Shown: one piece after another, positions 45,378 through 55,100 of the stretch | Layout of the letters: each line of letters begins with the position of its first letter | Position numbering within the stretch: the first letter of the stretch is position 1 | Source of the DNA: Stieleria mannarensis | Lineage (GTDB): Bacteria; Planctomycetota; Planctomycetia; Pirellulales; Pirellulaceae | NCBI RefSeq assembly: GCF_014154935.1 | Contig: NZ_JACEHH010000012.1 | Coordinates: 124,001 to 188,000, forward strand | Length of the DNA stretch: 64,000 nucleotides | Direction of reading: 5' to 3' | Made by a program: the position numbers and the translations under genes | The notes under the pieces: generated by a model | Told to the model about the DNA's origin: nothing | The model's input: only the letters and a program-made list of their open reading frames with translations | Database searches by the model: none

Positions 45378-47858
45378 ATGGCCAAACTCAACTCGTTACG
45401 ATCGCTTTGCCTCGTTGTTGCACTACTGGCAATCGGATCTGCCGGGGCGCAACCACCGGATTTCGATTTGATTTCAAAACCGGTGCATGCCCCCAATTGG
45501 AAGGCCGGTTTTGCAGCCATGCAAAGTCGCGGTTACAGGCCGCTGTTCAATGGCAAGGATCTGACCGGTTGGCGGAATCCCTATCCGCACGGTGAAGCGA
45601 ACGTCGTCGACGGTGAGATCCATTTGACCGGCGACAAGAAGTTTTTTCTGGTTACCGAGACGAAGTACTCCGATTTTCGACTGAGTGTCGAGATCCATCT
45701 GCCCGAGGGCCCGGCCAATTCGGGTGTGATGTTCCGCTGCCATGTCGACCAGGATGCCACCAAGAAGGTTTACGGCTATCAAGCCGAGTGTGACGGGTCG
45801 GATCGACGGTGGTCCGGCGGCCTTTATGACGAAGCACGTCGCCGTTGGATCTGGCCGAGCACCGCAGGGCGTTCCACGGGACAGTTCCTTGAACACGCCG
45901 AAGAATCCAAGCAATATTTTTCACAGCCGCGGGTTCGCGATGCGCTCAACCGCAACGGTTGGAACCGGTACGTCGTGACCTGCGTGAAGGACTTGATTCG
46001 GATCGAAGTCAATGGAGTGGAAACCGTTCGCTTTCGCGATGCAACCGATGCATCGGGCTACATCGGAATTCAGCATCACGGTGAAAAAGGCCAGACGTAT
46101 CGATTCCGAAATCTGTTCATCAAAGAGTTGCCCGCGGTTCCCGGCGAGCGACATGCAGAGTTGACCGAGCAGGCTCCGGTCGCCATCAAACGCATCAACG
46201 ATCAAGTCACGCAGCTCGATTTCGGCAAAGTCGCGTTTGGAAACATCGTCATGCCGGTGCCCGAGGGGCGCGGCTTGGCCAAGGTTCATTTCGGGGAAAA
46301 ACTGAAGGACGGACGCATCGACCAGGATCCGCCGGGCACGGTCCGCTATGGCATGACCCCCATTCGCCTCGGCCAGCAGCGTGGGAACTGGATCGTACCG
46401 GCACCGGTCGACTCGCGCAACATTGAACAGGCGGGGTTGGTTTATGCGAATCCTCCGGCGGTCTTGACGCCACCGACGTGGCGTTCGGTGATGCCGTTTC
46501 GTTGGATCGAAATCGAAGGCGTGGATCCTGAATTCCCGTTTGAACTCATTCGTCGCCGGGCCGCTTTCTCGGCGACTTGGAATGACGACGCCAGTGCCTT
46601 TGAATGTTCCGACGAAACGTTGAACCGCATTTGGGATCTGTGTAAATACAGCATCAAAGCGACGACGTTTGCGGGCGTCTATGTGGACGGCGATCGCGAG
46701 CGGATCCCGTACGAGGCGGACGCCTATCTGAATCAGCTGAGTCACTACACGACCGATGACGACGTCACGATGGCGGCGCGAACGTTTGATTGGTTGATGG
46801 AGAACGGGACTTGGCCGAGTGAATGGGCACCGCACATGGTGTTCATGGCGTATGCGGAGTGGATGTACTCGGGCGACAGCGATTGGTTGAAGCAGCGCTA
46901 TGAATCACTGAAGACAAAAACGCTGCTTCATCGGAGCGGCGCTGACGGATTGGTTCGCAGCGGCGAGTCGGATCAAAATCGACACGACATTGTCGATTGG
47001 CCGAAAAACGAACGCGATGGTTTTGTGTTTACCGAAATCAATACGGTCGTCAATGCGTTTCACATTGAAGCGTTGGAGCAAATGGCCGAAATGGCGGGCG
47101 CGATCGGAAAGGATGCCGATGCGGCGGCGTTCGAGGCCCGTGCCACACACGCCAAAACCTCCTTTCACCAAACACTCTTTGACGAAGCTGCCGGGATCTA
47201 CCGTGACGGTGTGGGCACCGATCATCACAGCATCCATGCGAATTTCTTCCCGTTAGTGTTCGGTTTGATCCCGGACAAAAACGTCGCCGGTGTGGCCGAC
47301 TGGTTGGCGGAAGCGGACATGCGGTGCAGCCCCTACGCGGCCCAGTATTTCATGGACGCGTTGTTTCACCACAACCAAGCTCAAGCGGCCCTGGACCTGA
47401 TTCTCGCCGACGGTGACCGCAGCTGGAAACACATGCTCGATAGCGGGACGACGATCGCCTGGGAAGCCTGGGACTTGAAGTACAAACCCAATCAGGATTG
47501 GAATCACGCCTGGGGCGCCGCACCGGCGAACCTGCTGCCACGGCACGTGTTGGGGGCCCAGCCCGGCACCGCCGGTTGGAACACGGCCACCATTCGCCCC
47601 TGTCCTGGTGATCTGTCCTTCGCCCGCGGCAAGGTTCCCACCTCCCGCGGTGCGATTCAGATCCAGTGGACCAACGAGGATTGGTTCGATCTGTCGCTGT
47701 CCTTGCCCCAGGGCATGGCAGCGGTGGTGGATCTGCCCGCCCCCAAAGATTCCGTCGGTGTCTTTGCCGACGACACACCGGTTCCCGCAACCAAACACGG
47801 CGACCGCTGGGTGGTCGCTGACGAGGTCAGCGGATCGGTCCGTTTCGTAGTGAAGTAA
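45378..47858 (+). CDS. DUF1080 - GH78 alpha-L-rhamnosidase fusion
   Basis: A secreted 826-residue protein (signal SLRSLCLVVALLAIGSAGAQ). Residues about 45-255 are DUF1080 (3-keto-disaccharide hydrolase fold): YRPLFNGKDLTGWRN, GEIHLTGDKKFFLVTETKYSDFRLSVE, NSGVMFRCH and GYIGIQHHGEKGQTYRFRNLFIKEL. Residues about 275-826 are GH78: the beta-sandwich (PFRWIEIEG) and (alpha/alpha)6 barrel with general acid Glu441 in DRERIPYEADAY, FVFTEINTVVNAFH, and Glu696 in GTTIAWEAWD. It should release terminal alpha-L-rhamnose, feeding the rhaA/permease genes upstream. The fused DUF1080 may bind sugar or act on a second linkage. Confidence 0.92.
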   Translation: MAKLNSLRSLCLVVALLAIGSAGAQPPDFDLISKPVHAPNWKAGFAAMQSRGYRPLFNGKDLTGWRNPYPHGEANVVDGEIHLTGDKKFFLVTETKYSDFRLSVEIHLPEGPANSGVMFRCHVDQDATKKVYGYQAECDGSDRRWSGGLYDEARRRWIWPSTAGRSTGQFLEHAEESKQYFSQPRVRDALNRNGWNRYVVTCVKDLIRIEVNGVETVRFRDATDASGYIGIQHHGEKGQTYRFRNLFIKELPAVPGERHAELTEQAPVAIKRINDQVTQLDFGKVAFGNIVMPVPEGRGLAKVHFGEKLKDGRIDQDPPGTVRYGMTPIRLGQQRGNWIVPAPVDSRNIEQAGLVYANPPAVLTPPTWRSVMPFRWIEIEGVDPEFPFELIRRRAAFSATWNDDASAFECSDETLNRIWDLCKYSIKATTFAGVYVDGDRERIPYEADAYLNQLSHYTTDDDVTMAARTFDWLMENGTWPSEWAPHMVFMAYAEWMYSGDSDWLKQRYESLKTKTLLHRSGADGLVRSGESDQNRHDIVDWPKNERDGFVFTEINTVVNAFHIEALEQMAEMAGAIGKDADAAAFEARATHAKTSFHQTLFDEAAGIYRDGVGTDHHSIHANFFPLVFGLIPDKNVAGVADWLAEADMRCSPYAAQYFMDALFHHNQAQAALDLILADGDRSWKHMLDSGTTIAWEAWDLKYKPNQDWNHAWGAAPANLLPRHVLGAQPGTAGWNTATIRPCPGDLSFARGKVPTSRGAIQIQWTNEDWFDLSLSLPQGMAAVVDLPAPKDSVGVFADDTPVPATKHGDRWVVADEVSGSVRFVVK

Positions 47859-48027
47859 CAGCGAGGCACGGCAGCGTATTTTTTTTCGCGTCGACCTTTG
47901 CCCTGATTTGGATCGTGAGCGGCTACGACGCGTTGGTGTCACAATTTGACGGAAACGCGGGGTTTCGACTCGGAACACCATGTCGGTTTGGCTTGAGGGG
48001 GCCGTATCTAGCGTCCTGCGGAATTTA

Positions 48028-48110
48028 GGTAAGAAGATTTTTGGTAAGAAAATTGGAAGATGCACGTCGTTGGACTTCAATCATCTTCTTACCTCCAAAA
48101 CCTTCCTACC
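48028..48110. repeat. Palindromic intergenic element (GGTAAGAAGAT arms)
   Basis: GGTAAGAAGAT (48028-48038) is perfectly complementary to ATCTTCTTACC (48083-48093); flanking TTTTTGG and CCAAAACCTTCC extend the pairing imperfectly. It lies in the 310-bp gap after the rhamnosidase, which otherwise holds only a T-run near 47879 and no recognisable gene. Confidence 0.7.
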
Positions 48111-48170
48111 GCTTCCATTGGAGCCTCGCGTTACCGCCAGCGATGGATCTTCAATTGTCGGTGCTTAGTG

Positions 48171-48530
48171 GGCGTGATGTCGGCAGGGTGCTCGTTTCCG
48201 ATGGCGGTCGCGTTTGCTGATGCAATTGCGTCGGGACCTTTGGAATCGGCGGCGGATCGGATCCAACGCCTGGCCGAACAGCACCGTTGGCGCTCGCGAT
48301 ACTCGCGCTTTTTGAATCGGCTACTGTTCCGTTTGGTCGCCCCTGCACAGCGATATCGGATCTTTCAACGCTTCTATCGCGTGCTCTCCGACGCATCGAT
48401 CGAGCGTTTCTTTTCCCACCGATTTACCCTCACCGACGCGATTCGCATTGTGGTGGGATGTCCACCGACGCTGGTCGGATTGCGCCCGATTCAATTCCTC
48501 CGTTCATTCTCATCAGGAGCGATCCAATGA
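48171..48530 (+). pseudogene. C-terminal remnant of a lycopene beta-cyclase (CrtY-like)
   Basis: About 120 residues match the end of CrtY-type lycopene cyclases: SAGCSFPMAVAFADAI corresponds to the TGYSLPLAV..AD segment, and WRSRYSRFLNRLLFRLVAP, RYRIFQRFYRVLSDASIERFFSHRFTLTDAIRIVVGCPPTLVGLRPIQFL parallels the conserved NRMLF...RFY.LPE..I.RFYAG..T..D.LRIL.GKPPVP tail. The FAD-binding N-terminal two thirds is absent; upstream DNA holds only a palindromic repeat. The frame is intact, so a short ORF would be called, but it cannot be an active cyclase. ATG 48177 is the first in-frame start in the homologous part. Confidence 0.65.
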
Positions 48531-48642
48531 TTTCCGGTCAGTTGGCTCACGGTTTGCAGTCACACTGCGGCGACGATCTTCAATCCCGACGACCCCGCCG
48601 ACCCATCCTCTCACCCCTGATCCTTTCCCAACGGAGTTTGTG

Positions 48643-48888
48643 ATGAATGACGCGAAGTACCTGGCATGGCTTGGAGTTTCCTTGACCGCCTTTATGGCCA
48701 GTGCCTTGTTCCTGCTTGTTCTGCTAAACCCCAAAGACGCATCGTATTCGTTCATGCCGCTTGCCTACGCGATTGGCTGCTTTCTGATCGGAATCGCAAC
48801 GAATCTTCTCGCTCGCAGCGCCGAGCAGATTACCAGGCGCGCCGCAATGCGAGCCCGCCGTCCCTGTCCAGACGACTACAGTTCCTGA
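48643..48888 (+). CDS. Small membrane protein, two helices
   Basis: An 81-residue protein with two hydrophobic segments (YLAWLGVSLTAFMASALFLLVLL and FMPLAYAIGCFLIGIATNLLA) and a basic C-terminal tail (RRAAMRARRP). GGAG precedes ATG 48643 by 6 nt. It sits between the cyclase remnant and the SDR gene; no family recognised. Confidence 0.65.
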   Translation: MNDAKYLAWLGVSLTAFMASALFLLVLLNPKDASYSFMPLAYAIGCFLIGIATNLLARSAEQITRRAAMRARRPCPDDYSS

Positions 48889-48964
48889 GACCATCGCCGG
48901 CGATCGTCACGCAAACGGTCACGCCGCGGCAACACTTCGACACCCAACAACGCAGCAGGAACAC

Positions 48965-49687
48965 ATGAGCAATCAAGACCATGTCCTCGTCATCGGCGGC
49001 AGCCATGGGATCAGTTTGGAACTGGTCCGGCTTCTCACCGAGCGAGACTGCCAAATCACCGCAGTCTCCCGGACCCGAGGGGGACTGGGCGATGATCGCT
49101 TCGCGGGAAACGGGGTCACACACATTGAGTGCGACGTCGTCAACGGCGACCTGTCGAAAGTCGAGTTGCCGACGTCTTTGACCGGCTTTGTTTACTGCCC
49201 CGGTTCAATCCGTTTGGGGCCGGTCAAGTCGGCCAAAGCGGAGTTGCTTCGCCAGGACTTTGAGCTGAACGTCGTGGCGGCGATGAACTGTTTTCAGGCG
49301 GCGATCCCTGCACTTCGGCAATCCGGATCGGGGAGCGCGGTTTTCTTTTCGACCGTCGCGGTGAACCATGGAATCGCGATGCACAGCTACGTCGCGGCCG
49401 CCAAGGGCGCGCTGCAGGCATTGGCAAAAACTTGGGCGGCCGAATTGGCACCGAAGATTCGCGTCAACTGTATCGCGCCCGCGCTGATAGAGACGCCTTT
49501 GTCCGCCAACCTTCTATCGACCGACGAGAAGAAAAAGGCGATGGCGGAAAAGTACCCGATGGGACGCTACGGCACGGCGAACGACATCGCCGAGATGGCC
49601 GCGTTCCTGCTCTCCCAGCGCAGTCGATGGATCACCGGCCAAACCCTCGGCGTCGACGGGGGAATGTCCGGGATCGTCCCTCTGTAA
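48965..49687 (+). CDS. Short-chain dehydrogenase/reductase with atypical active site
   Basis: A 240-residue Rossmann protein. The cofactor loop is GGSHGIS, where classical SDRs have TGxxxGIG. LTGFVYCPGSI stands for NNAG, and the catalytic region reads FFSTVAVNHGIAMHSYVAAAKGALQALAKTWAAELAPKIRVNCIAPALIETPL. The Tyr is four residues before the Lys region (Y-V-A-A-A-K) instead of the usual YxxxK, so the catalytic Tyr may be displaced or absent. The C-terminal DGGMS segment is normal. Substrate unknown. Neighbours include a flavin reductase-like gene 219 bp downstream. Confidence 0.88.
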   Translation: MSNQDHVLVIGGSHGISLELVRLLTERDCQITAVSRTRGGLGDDRFAGNGVTHIECDVVNGDLSKVELPTSLTGFVYCPGSIRLGPVKSAKAELLRQDFELNVVAAMNCFQAAIPALRQSGSGSAVFFSTVAVNHGIAMHSYVAAAKGALQALAKTWAAELAPKIRVNCIAPALIETPLSANLLSTDEKKKAMAEKYPMGRYGTANDIAEMAAFLLSQRSRWITGQTLGVDGGMSGIVPL

Positions 49688-49906
49688 CGGTGTAGCACGG
49701 TCGCGTGCCGACGCGGCCGGTCACACTCGATTCCCGATGCGATTTCGCGACCCAGATCTGACTGGTTTTTGCCTGCACTGATCAATCACCAACCAAGGCG
49801 GCGGGGCAACTGGTGGACAGCCCCGTGTAAATCACTTGCGCAAGCTTTGGCACTGTGTGTGCACTCGATTTTCTCTTCTCTCAATTGACGACAAACAGGA
49901 GCCAGT

Positions 49907-50659
49907 ATGAGCACGACAGAAACACATTCCCAGAACACACAACCCCAGAGTGGAACATCGAATTGGGATCACTACGGCGAACACCGTGGCCGCGTCCTGC
50001 ACCGAGAGCCACTCGCCAAGAACGTCAGCTTGTACGTGGTGGAAAAGCCGGAGGGATTTGATTTCCGGCCCGGCCAAGCCGTCGAGTTGGCAATCGACGA
50101 AGTCCGTTATCGAGAAAAAGCACGCCCGTTCACGATCACGAGCCTGCCGAACAATCCGCGTTTAGAGTTCATCATTAAGTCCTACCCCACCCAGCAGTTT
50201 CCCTCGCACGAGGGCGTGACCGAACATCTGGGCCGCGACATCGAAGTCAACGACCGCGTTATTTTCAGCGATCCTTGGGGCACGATCGAGTACAAAGGAC
50301 CTGGGGTGTTCATCGCCGGCGGAGCCGGCATCACACCATTCATCGCGATCCTGCGAAAGCTGGAACAGGGCGGTCAATTAGACGGTAATCGGCTGTTCTT
50401 TTCGAACAAGTCACGCGAAGACGTTTTCTTACAGGGGGAGTTATTCCGCATGATGGGCCGCGCCGTCGTGTGCACCCTGACGCAAGAAAACCATCACGAC
50501 TACGAACACGGCCGAATCGACAGAGCCTGGCTGGAAAGCCGAGTCGATGATTTTTCCCAACCGTTCTATGTCTGCGGGCCTCCGTCGATGGTTGATGATT
50601 TGAAGGGTACTTTGGAGGAGCTCGGCGCGGAAGTTGATTCGATTGTTTTTGAAGAGTAG
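49907..50659 (+). CDS. Ferredoxin/flavodoxin-NADP reductase family protein
   Basis: A 250-residue FNR-type flavoprotein. FAD-binding domain: GFDFRPGQAVELAID and RPFTITSLPN (the RxYS/T-like FAD motif). NAD(P) domain: GVFIAGGAGITPFIAILRKL, RLFFSNKSREDVFLQGEL and the terminal FYVCGPPSMVDDLKGTLEELG. An AGGAG site precedes the ATG. No iron-sulfur or globin domain is fused, so it would reduce a separate acceptor. Convergent with the Old Yellow Enzyme gene. Confidence 0.92.
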   Translation: MSTTETHSQNTQPQSGTSNWDHYGEHRGRVLHREPLAKNVSLYVVEKPEGFDFRPGQAVELAIDEVRYREKARPFTITSLPNNPRLEFIIKSYPTQQFPSHEGVTEHLGRDIEVNDRVIFSDPWGTIEYKGPGVFIAGGAGITPFIAILRKLEQGGQLDGNRLFFSNKSREDVFLQGELFRMMGRAVVCTLTQENHHDYEHGRIDRAWLESRVDDFSQPFYVCGPPSMVDDLKGTLEELGAEVDSIVFEE

Positions 50660-50697
50660 GGGACGGCCGACAGCTTCAACGCATTTCCTCGATTTAG

Positions 50698-50790
50698 CAG
50701 TAGCGGAATTCTGCTTGCTCCGCAAACGCCGGCTCTCCCTGAGGGAGAGAATCTCGATCGATTGCCAAATCGCTCAGTAAGATTTCCGAC
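50698..50790. repeat. GTAGCGGAA/CTCTCCCT intergenic element, uninterrupted copy
   Basis: GTAGCGGAATT, CTCCGCAAACGCCGGCTCTC, then CCTGAGGGAGAGAATC and GATTGCCAAATCG parallel 43271-43500 without the nested palindrome. CTCTCCCT-G-AGGGAGAG is a perfect hairpin. It lies between two convergent genes and may terminate both. Confidence 0.75.
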
Positions 50791-50799
50791 GTTCTTACA

Positions 50800-51921
50800 C
50801 TACGCGGTGACCGCTTCGCGGTAGGTCGGAAAATCGGTGTAGCCGTGCGCACCATCGGAATACCACAGCGACATGTCAGCCGTCTCGGCCAGCGGCCAGC
50901 CGTTGGCGAAGCGTTCAACCAGATCGGGGTTGCTGATGTACGGTCGACCGAACGCAATCAAGTCGGTGTCGCCGTCGGCGATCGCGGTTTCGGCGGACTC
51001 GCGCGTGTAGTCGACGTTGCCCATCAAGCGACCCGAGTACACCTCGCGGAAGTCAGCCAGCGTCATGGCCGGACCGAGTTCATGGAAGCCAAACCCCGTC
51101 CCATCCATCACGTGCAGGTAACCGAGGTTGTGTTCGTCCAATCGTCGCGCGACGTAGGTGAACTGTTCGCGATAATCGGGCGACCCCATGTCGTTGAAGG
51201 AACCGTTGGGGGCGATTCGAACACCGACACGATCCGATGACCACACGGAGGTGACCGCCTGGACGACCTCTTCGAGCAACCGATACCGGTTCTCGATGCT
51301 GCCGCCGTAAGCGTCGGTTCGATGATTGGTTTTAGACTGCAAGAACTGATCGAGCAGATAGCCGTTGGCGGAGTGAATTTCGACACCGTCGAAACCGGCC
51401 CGCTTTGCCCTCTCGGCGGCTTGCCGGTAGTCAGAGACGATGCCGGGAATTTCTTCGGTCCCCAACGCCCGCGGTGTCTCGTAGGGTTTCTTGCCGCTGG
51501 GCGTATGGACGCCGTCCCCTTCGATCGCGATCGCCGACGGGGCTACCGGCAATTCTCCGTCGTGGAAATCGCTGTGCGAAGCGCGACCGGTGTGCCAAAG
51601 TTGCAAAAAAATTCTACCGTTGCTGGCATGAACGGCATCGACGACCTGCTTCCATCCTTCGGTCATTTCATCGTTATAGATCCCCGGCGTGTTGGGCCAA
51701 CCGATTCCTTGCGGTGACACCACCGTTGCTTCACTGATGATCAAGCCGGCGGATGCTCGCTGAGAGTAATACTCTGCCATCAAGTCATTGGGGATGCGGC
51801 GTTCACCGGCTCTGGCACGTGTCAGGGGAGCCATGACGACACGATTGGGCAAAGTCAGATCCCCGACGGTCAGCGACGAAAGCAGGTTCGTTGGCGGTTG
51901 ATTGGTGTTGGAAGTTGTCAT
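50800..51921 (-). CDS. Alkene reductase, Old Yellow Enzyme family (NemA-like)
   Basis: A 373-residue FMN TIM-barrel enzyme reducing activated C=C bonds with NAD(P)H. Text: VGDLTLPNRVVMAPLTRARA, EYYSQRASAGLIISEATVVSPQGIGWPNTPGIY, IFLQLWHTGRASH, GFDGVEIHSANGYLLDQFLQSKTNHRTDAYGGSIENRYRLLEEV (the His-x-x-Asn substrate pair), VGVRIAPNGSFNDM and LIAFGRPYISNPDLVERFANGWPL. ATG 51921 agrees with the family start; the open frame further upstream is non-homologous. Possible redox partner of the adjacent reductase is speculative. Confidence 0.95.
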   Translation of the reverse strand: MTTSNTNQPPTNLLSSLTVGDLTLPNRVVMAPLTRARAGERRIPNDLMAEYYSQRASAGLIISEATVVSPQGIGWPNTPGIYNDEMTEGWKQVVDAVHASNGRIFLQLWHTGRASHSDFHDGELPVAPSAIAIEGDGVHTPSGKKPYETPRALGTEEIPGIVSDYRQAAERAKRAGFDGVEIHSANGYLLDQFLQSKTNHRTDAYGGSIENRYRLLEEVVQAVTSVWSSDRVGVRIAPNGSFNDMGSPDYREQFTYVARRLDEHNLGYLHVMDGTGFGFHELGPAMTLADFREVYSGRLMGNVDYTRESAETAIADGDTDLIAFGRPYISNPDLVERFANGWPLAETADMSLWYSDGAHGYTDFPTYREAVTA

Positions 51922-52126
51922 GATCGTTTCCGACGAAAGATGGTTGGGTTTCTTCAAAGGGTTGCGGCTTCGGCCGACGGCGGAATCATCCGGTGCCAAC
52001 AACCCCGTGATGGGGTAACCGGCACGACCGGCTGCCAAAGCGAGCGTTACGGAGGAATACCGCAGGATTGACGCTGTCTTACAGTGCCGGGATGAAACCT
52101 TTGAAGGGCCGGTCCGTCTCCTCCAA

Positions 52127-55100
52127 CTACTCCACAATCATCATCCCGTTCATGACTTTCCAGTGCCCCGGAAACGTGCACAGGTAGGGGTAGTGCCCCT
52201 TTTGCGACGGAGCATTGAAGTAGATCGTGAACTGCTCGCCCGGTAGCACGACGTCGGTGTGCGCCAGCACGTCGGTGGTGGCGGGGATGTAGTGACGAAG
52301 TGCCGCCTCGGGATCCGAAATCAGTCGATCGGCAAGCTCACCCACCCGATCGATGGTTCCCGGTTTGGCCAGCGCCCAATTGTGTGGCACCACGTCCGGG
52401 TTGGACAGCGTCAATGCGATCGGCTCGCCAGCAGCCACCCGCAGCGTTCGCGTCGCGTAGGACAGGTTGGTTCCGGTTTCGATGGTGATCGCACGTGCCC
52501 CGGCAAGCTTCGTTTGATACGGGTTCGGGATGCTGCGAGTTGCCATGGCAAGGTCCGCAAGGATCGGGTGCGGTGCGAGGGTCTTTCGACGCGCCACGTA
52601 ACCTGGGAACCCAGTGAACGGTTCGTCGAGTTCGTGAACGGTAACGAACAGTTGATGGAATTGATCAGGCGCCGATTGCAGCGCGACGTGCAACTGGTTG
52701 ACCTTTTGCAAGTCCGGCAACTCAAGGAACATTGTTTGACGATCCGGCAGAACGTGGGCGGAGTGGATATGCAAATTGTCATGGCCGCGGACGCCGAAAT
52801 GACGCGTCGAAAACTCGGGCGATCCGTATCCGGGGCCGTAGCGGTAGTTCCACGCTTGTGCGAAGTGGCTGCCGGGATCGCCGGCGACCGAGACATCCAA
52901 CGGCATCGAAAACGAGATCGCGATCCCGTTTTCATGGACGTGAAATCCGGTCGGCAATTGGGCAGCACCGCCGCGGAATCGGACGCGTTGGAAACAGCCG
53001 TCATCCGGCGTGTAGCTGCCCCAGCCCTGCATGCCGGTCACGTACAACTGGCCGTCGATCGGGTGGAATCGTCCGCGGTGGGCACCTGATCGGAATTCAC
53101 CCGGCAGCGGCACCACGGCCCCTTGGGCTTGCCCGCCCACTCGATCGCGAAGCACCACGAAATGCGTCCCCCTGCCGAAGGAGAAGTGCAACAATTGGCG
53201 TGAGAGCGGTCCCCAAGAATCGCTGTCGACGAACACCTGGCCGCCGCTGGAATTATCCAGCGAACGCGGCAGGTACGCCAACGGCAGCTCCGGCGTCGCT
53301 CCGTCTCGCGGGCCGCGGTATCCGAAGTGTGGGACCGCAGCACGTTTGGTGACTGATGCGGTGGGCTCGGGCTCAACCGCGCAAATCATCGACGCGGGCG
53401 TCCAACTGCCTTCGGACGCCGGTACGGTCACGGTTCCATCGGGCAGCAGCCCCAGACCGTCGGGGTTGCGGAAACCGGTCGCGATGGTTTCGGCCCGCTG
53501 TCCGTCGGCTGAGATGCGAACCAAACCTTGGTTTCCCGATGCGAGGTAAAAGTTCCCCTCGGGATCACGCTCCAGTCCACAAATGAAATCATGACCGGCC
53601 GGCGAAGTTTGGTACGCGTTGCTGAAACACTCGTAGTAGTCGGCTTCAAAGTCCCCGTTCAGATCATGCAGGCGAGTGATTTCGTCGCGTCCCAATACGA
53701 AGATTCCGTCGTCATCGGCCACGATGCCCAACGCGTGGTGCAGCCCGGACGCGAACCGTCGCCAGGTCGACGTCTTTGAGGGAAATTCAAAACCGGTTAC
53801 CCGCCAGACGTCACCTTGCATCGTGCAAACCAATGCCGAACCGTCGGACAAAAACGCGTGACCGCCGCAAAACATCAACGCGTTCCATGGATTCTTAAAC
53901 GGCAATCCGATCGTGTCCACCGCATAGGGCGTTCCGCTTCCGAAGTTGATTTCGGTTTCGATTCGTTGCGGCCAACGCGTCGGAGCATGTTTGAGTTGGT
54001 CGCGCAGCGGGTGTGAATCCGCTGGCGCGACGACGCGAACGAAGCGACCGTCTTTTACATCCGGTGCGTCCAAGAAGTCCTGGTCGCCGATGCGATAGGC
54101 GAACACGACACGATCCGCCAGTCGATAGAAGCCCTGGTACTGAAACGGCTGCTCGGGTTTGGAGTGTTCGGGTGTAGGAAGCAGATCACCGTCGATCTTC
54201 AGTCCGTCCAGAAACCCGTGTCGGTGCGATGAAAAACGGACAAAACCGCCTTGCCACACCGCGTCATAGGTCAACGTGTCTGGATTAAAACAAGCCGCCA
54301 GTTGGCCCTGTTCCCCAAATCGCACACACACACCGCGGGGGATGGTTGTTTTGCCGATGCGGACCACACCGCACATCACCTGGCCGAGTTCGGTTTGGTT
54401 CCATCGGTCGTTGGCCCAGGTGGTGTCGTTCTGGTTGCCCCAGTGGCCTTGGTCGCCGCCATCCAGACCGGGATACTCCGCCAGCAACGGTGGGTTGGCC
54501 GGATGACCGCGGAAGAAGTTTGCTTGTTTGGCGTAAAAGTCATAAACGCGGTCACGATTGACCGGGTGCTGCCAGCTCGGCCAATCGTCCGGCACGAGCG
54601 GTTGTCGTTCGATCGGAAACTCCACCGGCCCGTGCGAGTGGGCCTGGGCGTGGGAAAGCAGCAAATCCATCTCGCCCATCGCCAGCCCCCGATCGGTTCC
54701 CAAGTCGAACAAGAACTTGAGCAATCCGCTCAGGTCTTCGTCGGACATCGCGCCGGCCAGGTTGTCGGGCATCAGCGTTCCGACCTCGCGTTGTAAAACG
54801 ACCTCGTCGATCGTGATCGCCGTCTCGCTTGGCGGATCGGCGGCGGGATCGCGGAGCACGATTGCTTCGTCGTCTTGGCGAACCAGATAGCCTTGGTGTG
54901 TGCGTCCGGATTCATCCAGAACCAGATGGGCCAGGTACTCCGGCGGGATGTGTCGCTTGGGCCACAACACCGATTCGACCAGTTCCTCGGGCTTTCGTTG
55001 CTTGCCGATCGACGTCAGGTCCGGACCGACGGTGCCGCCGTGCTGTCCGATGCGGTGGCAGGACAGGCACGCGGAATTGGCATCGGCGAACGTCTGCAGA

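Noticed and set aside
37975-47858. Rhamnose/fucose bacterial microcompartment locus, known from planctomycetes
   Set aside because: No shell-protein, aldolase or aldehyde-dehydrogenase genes are present; only isomerase, permease, regulators and rhamnosidase.
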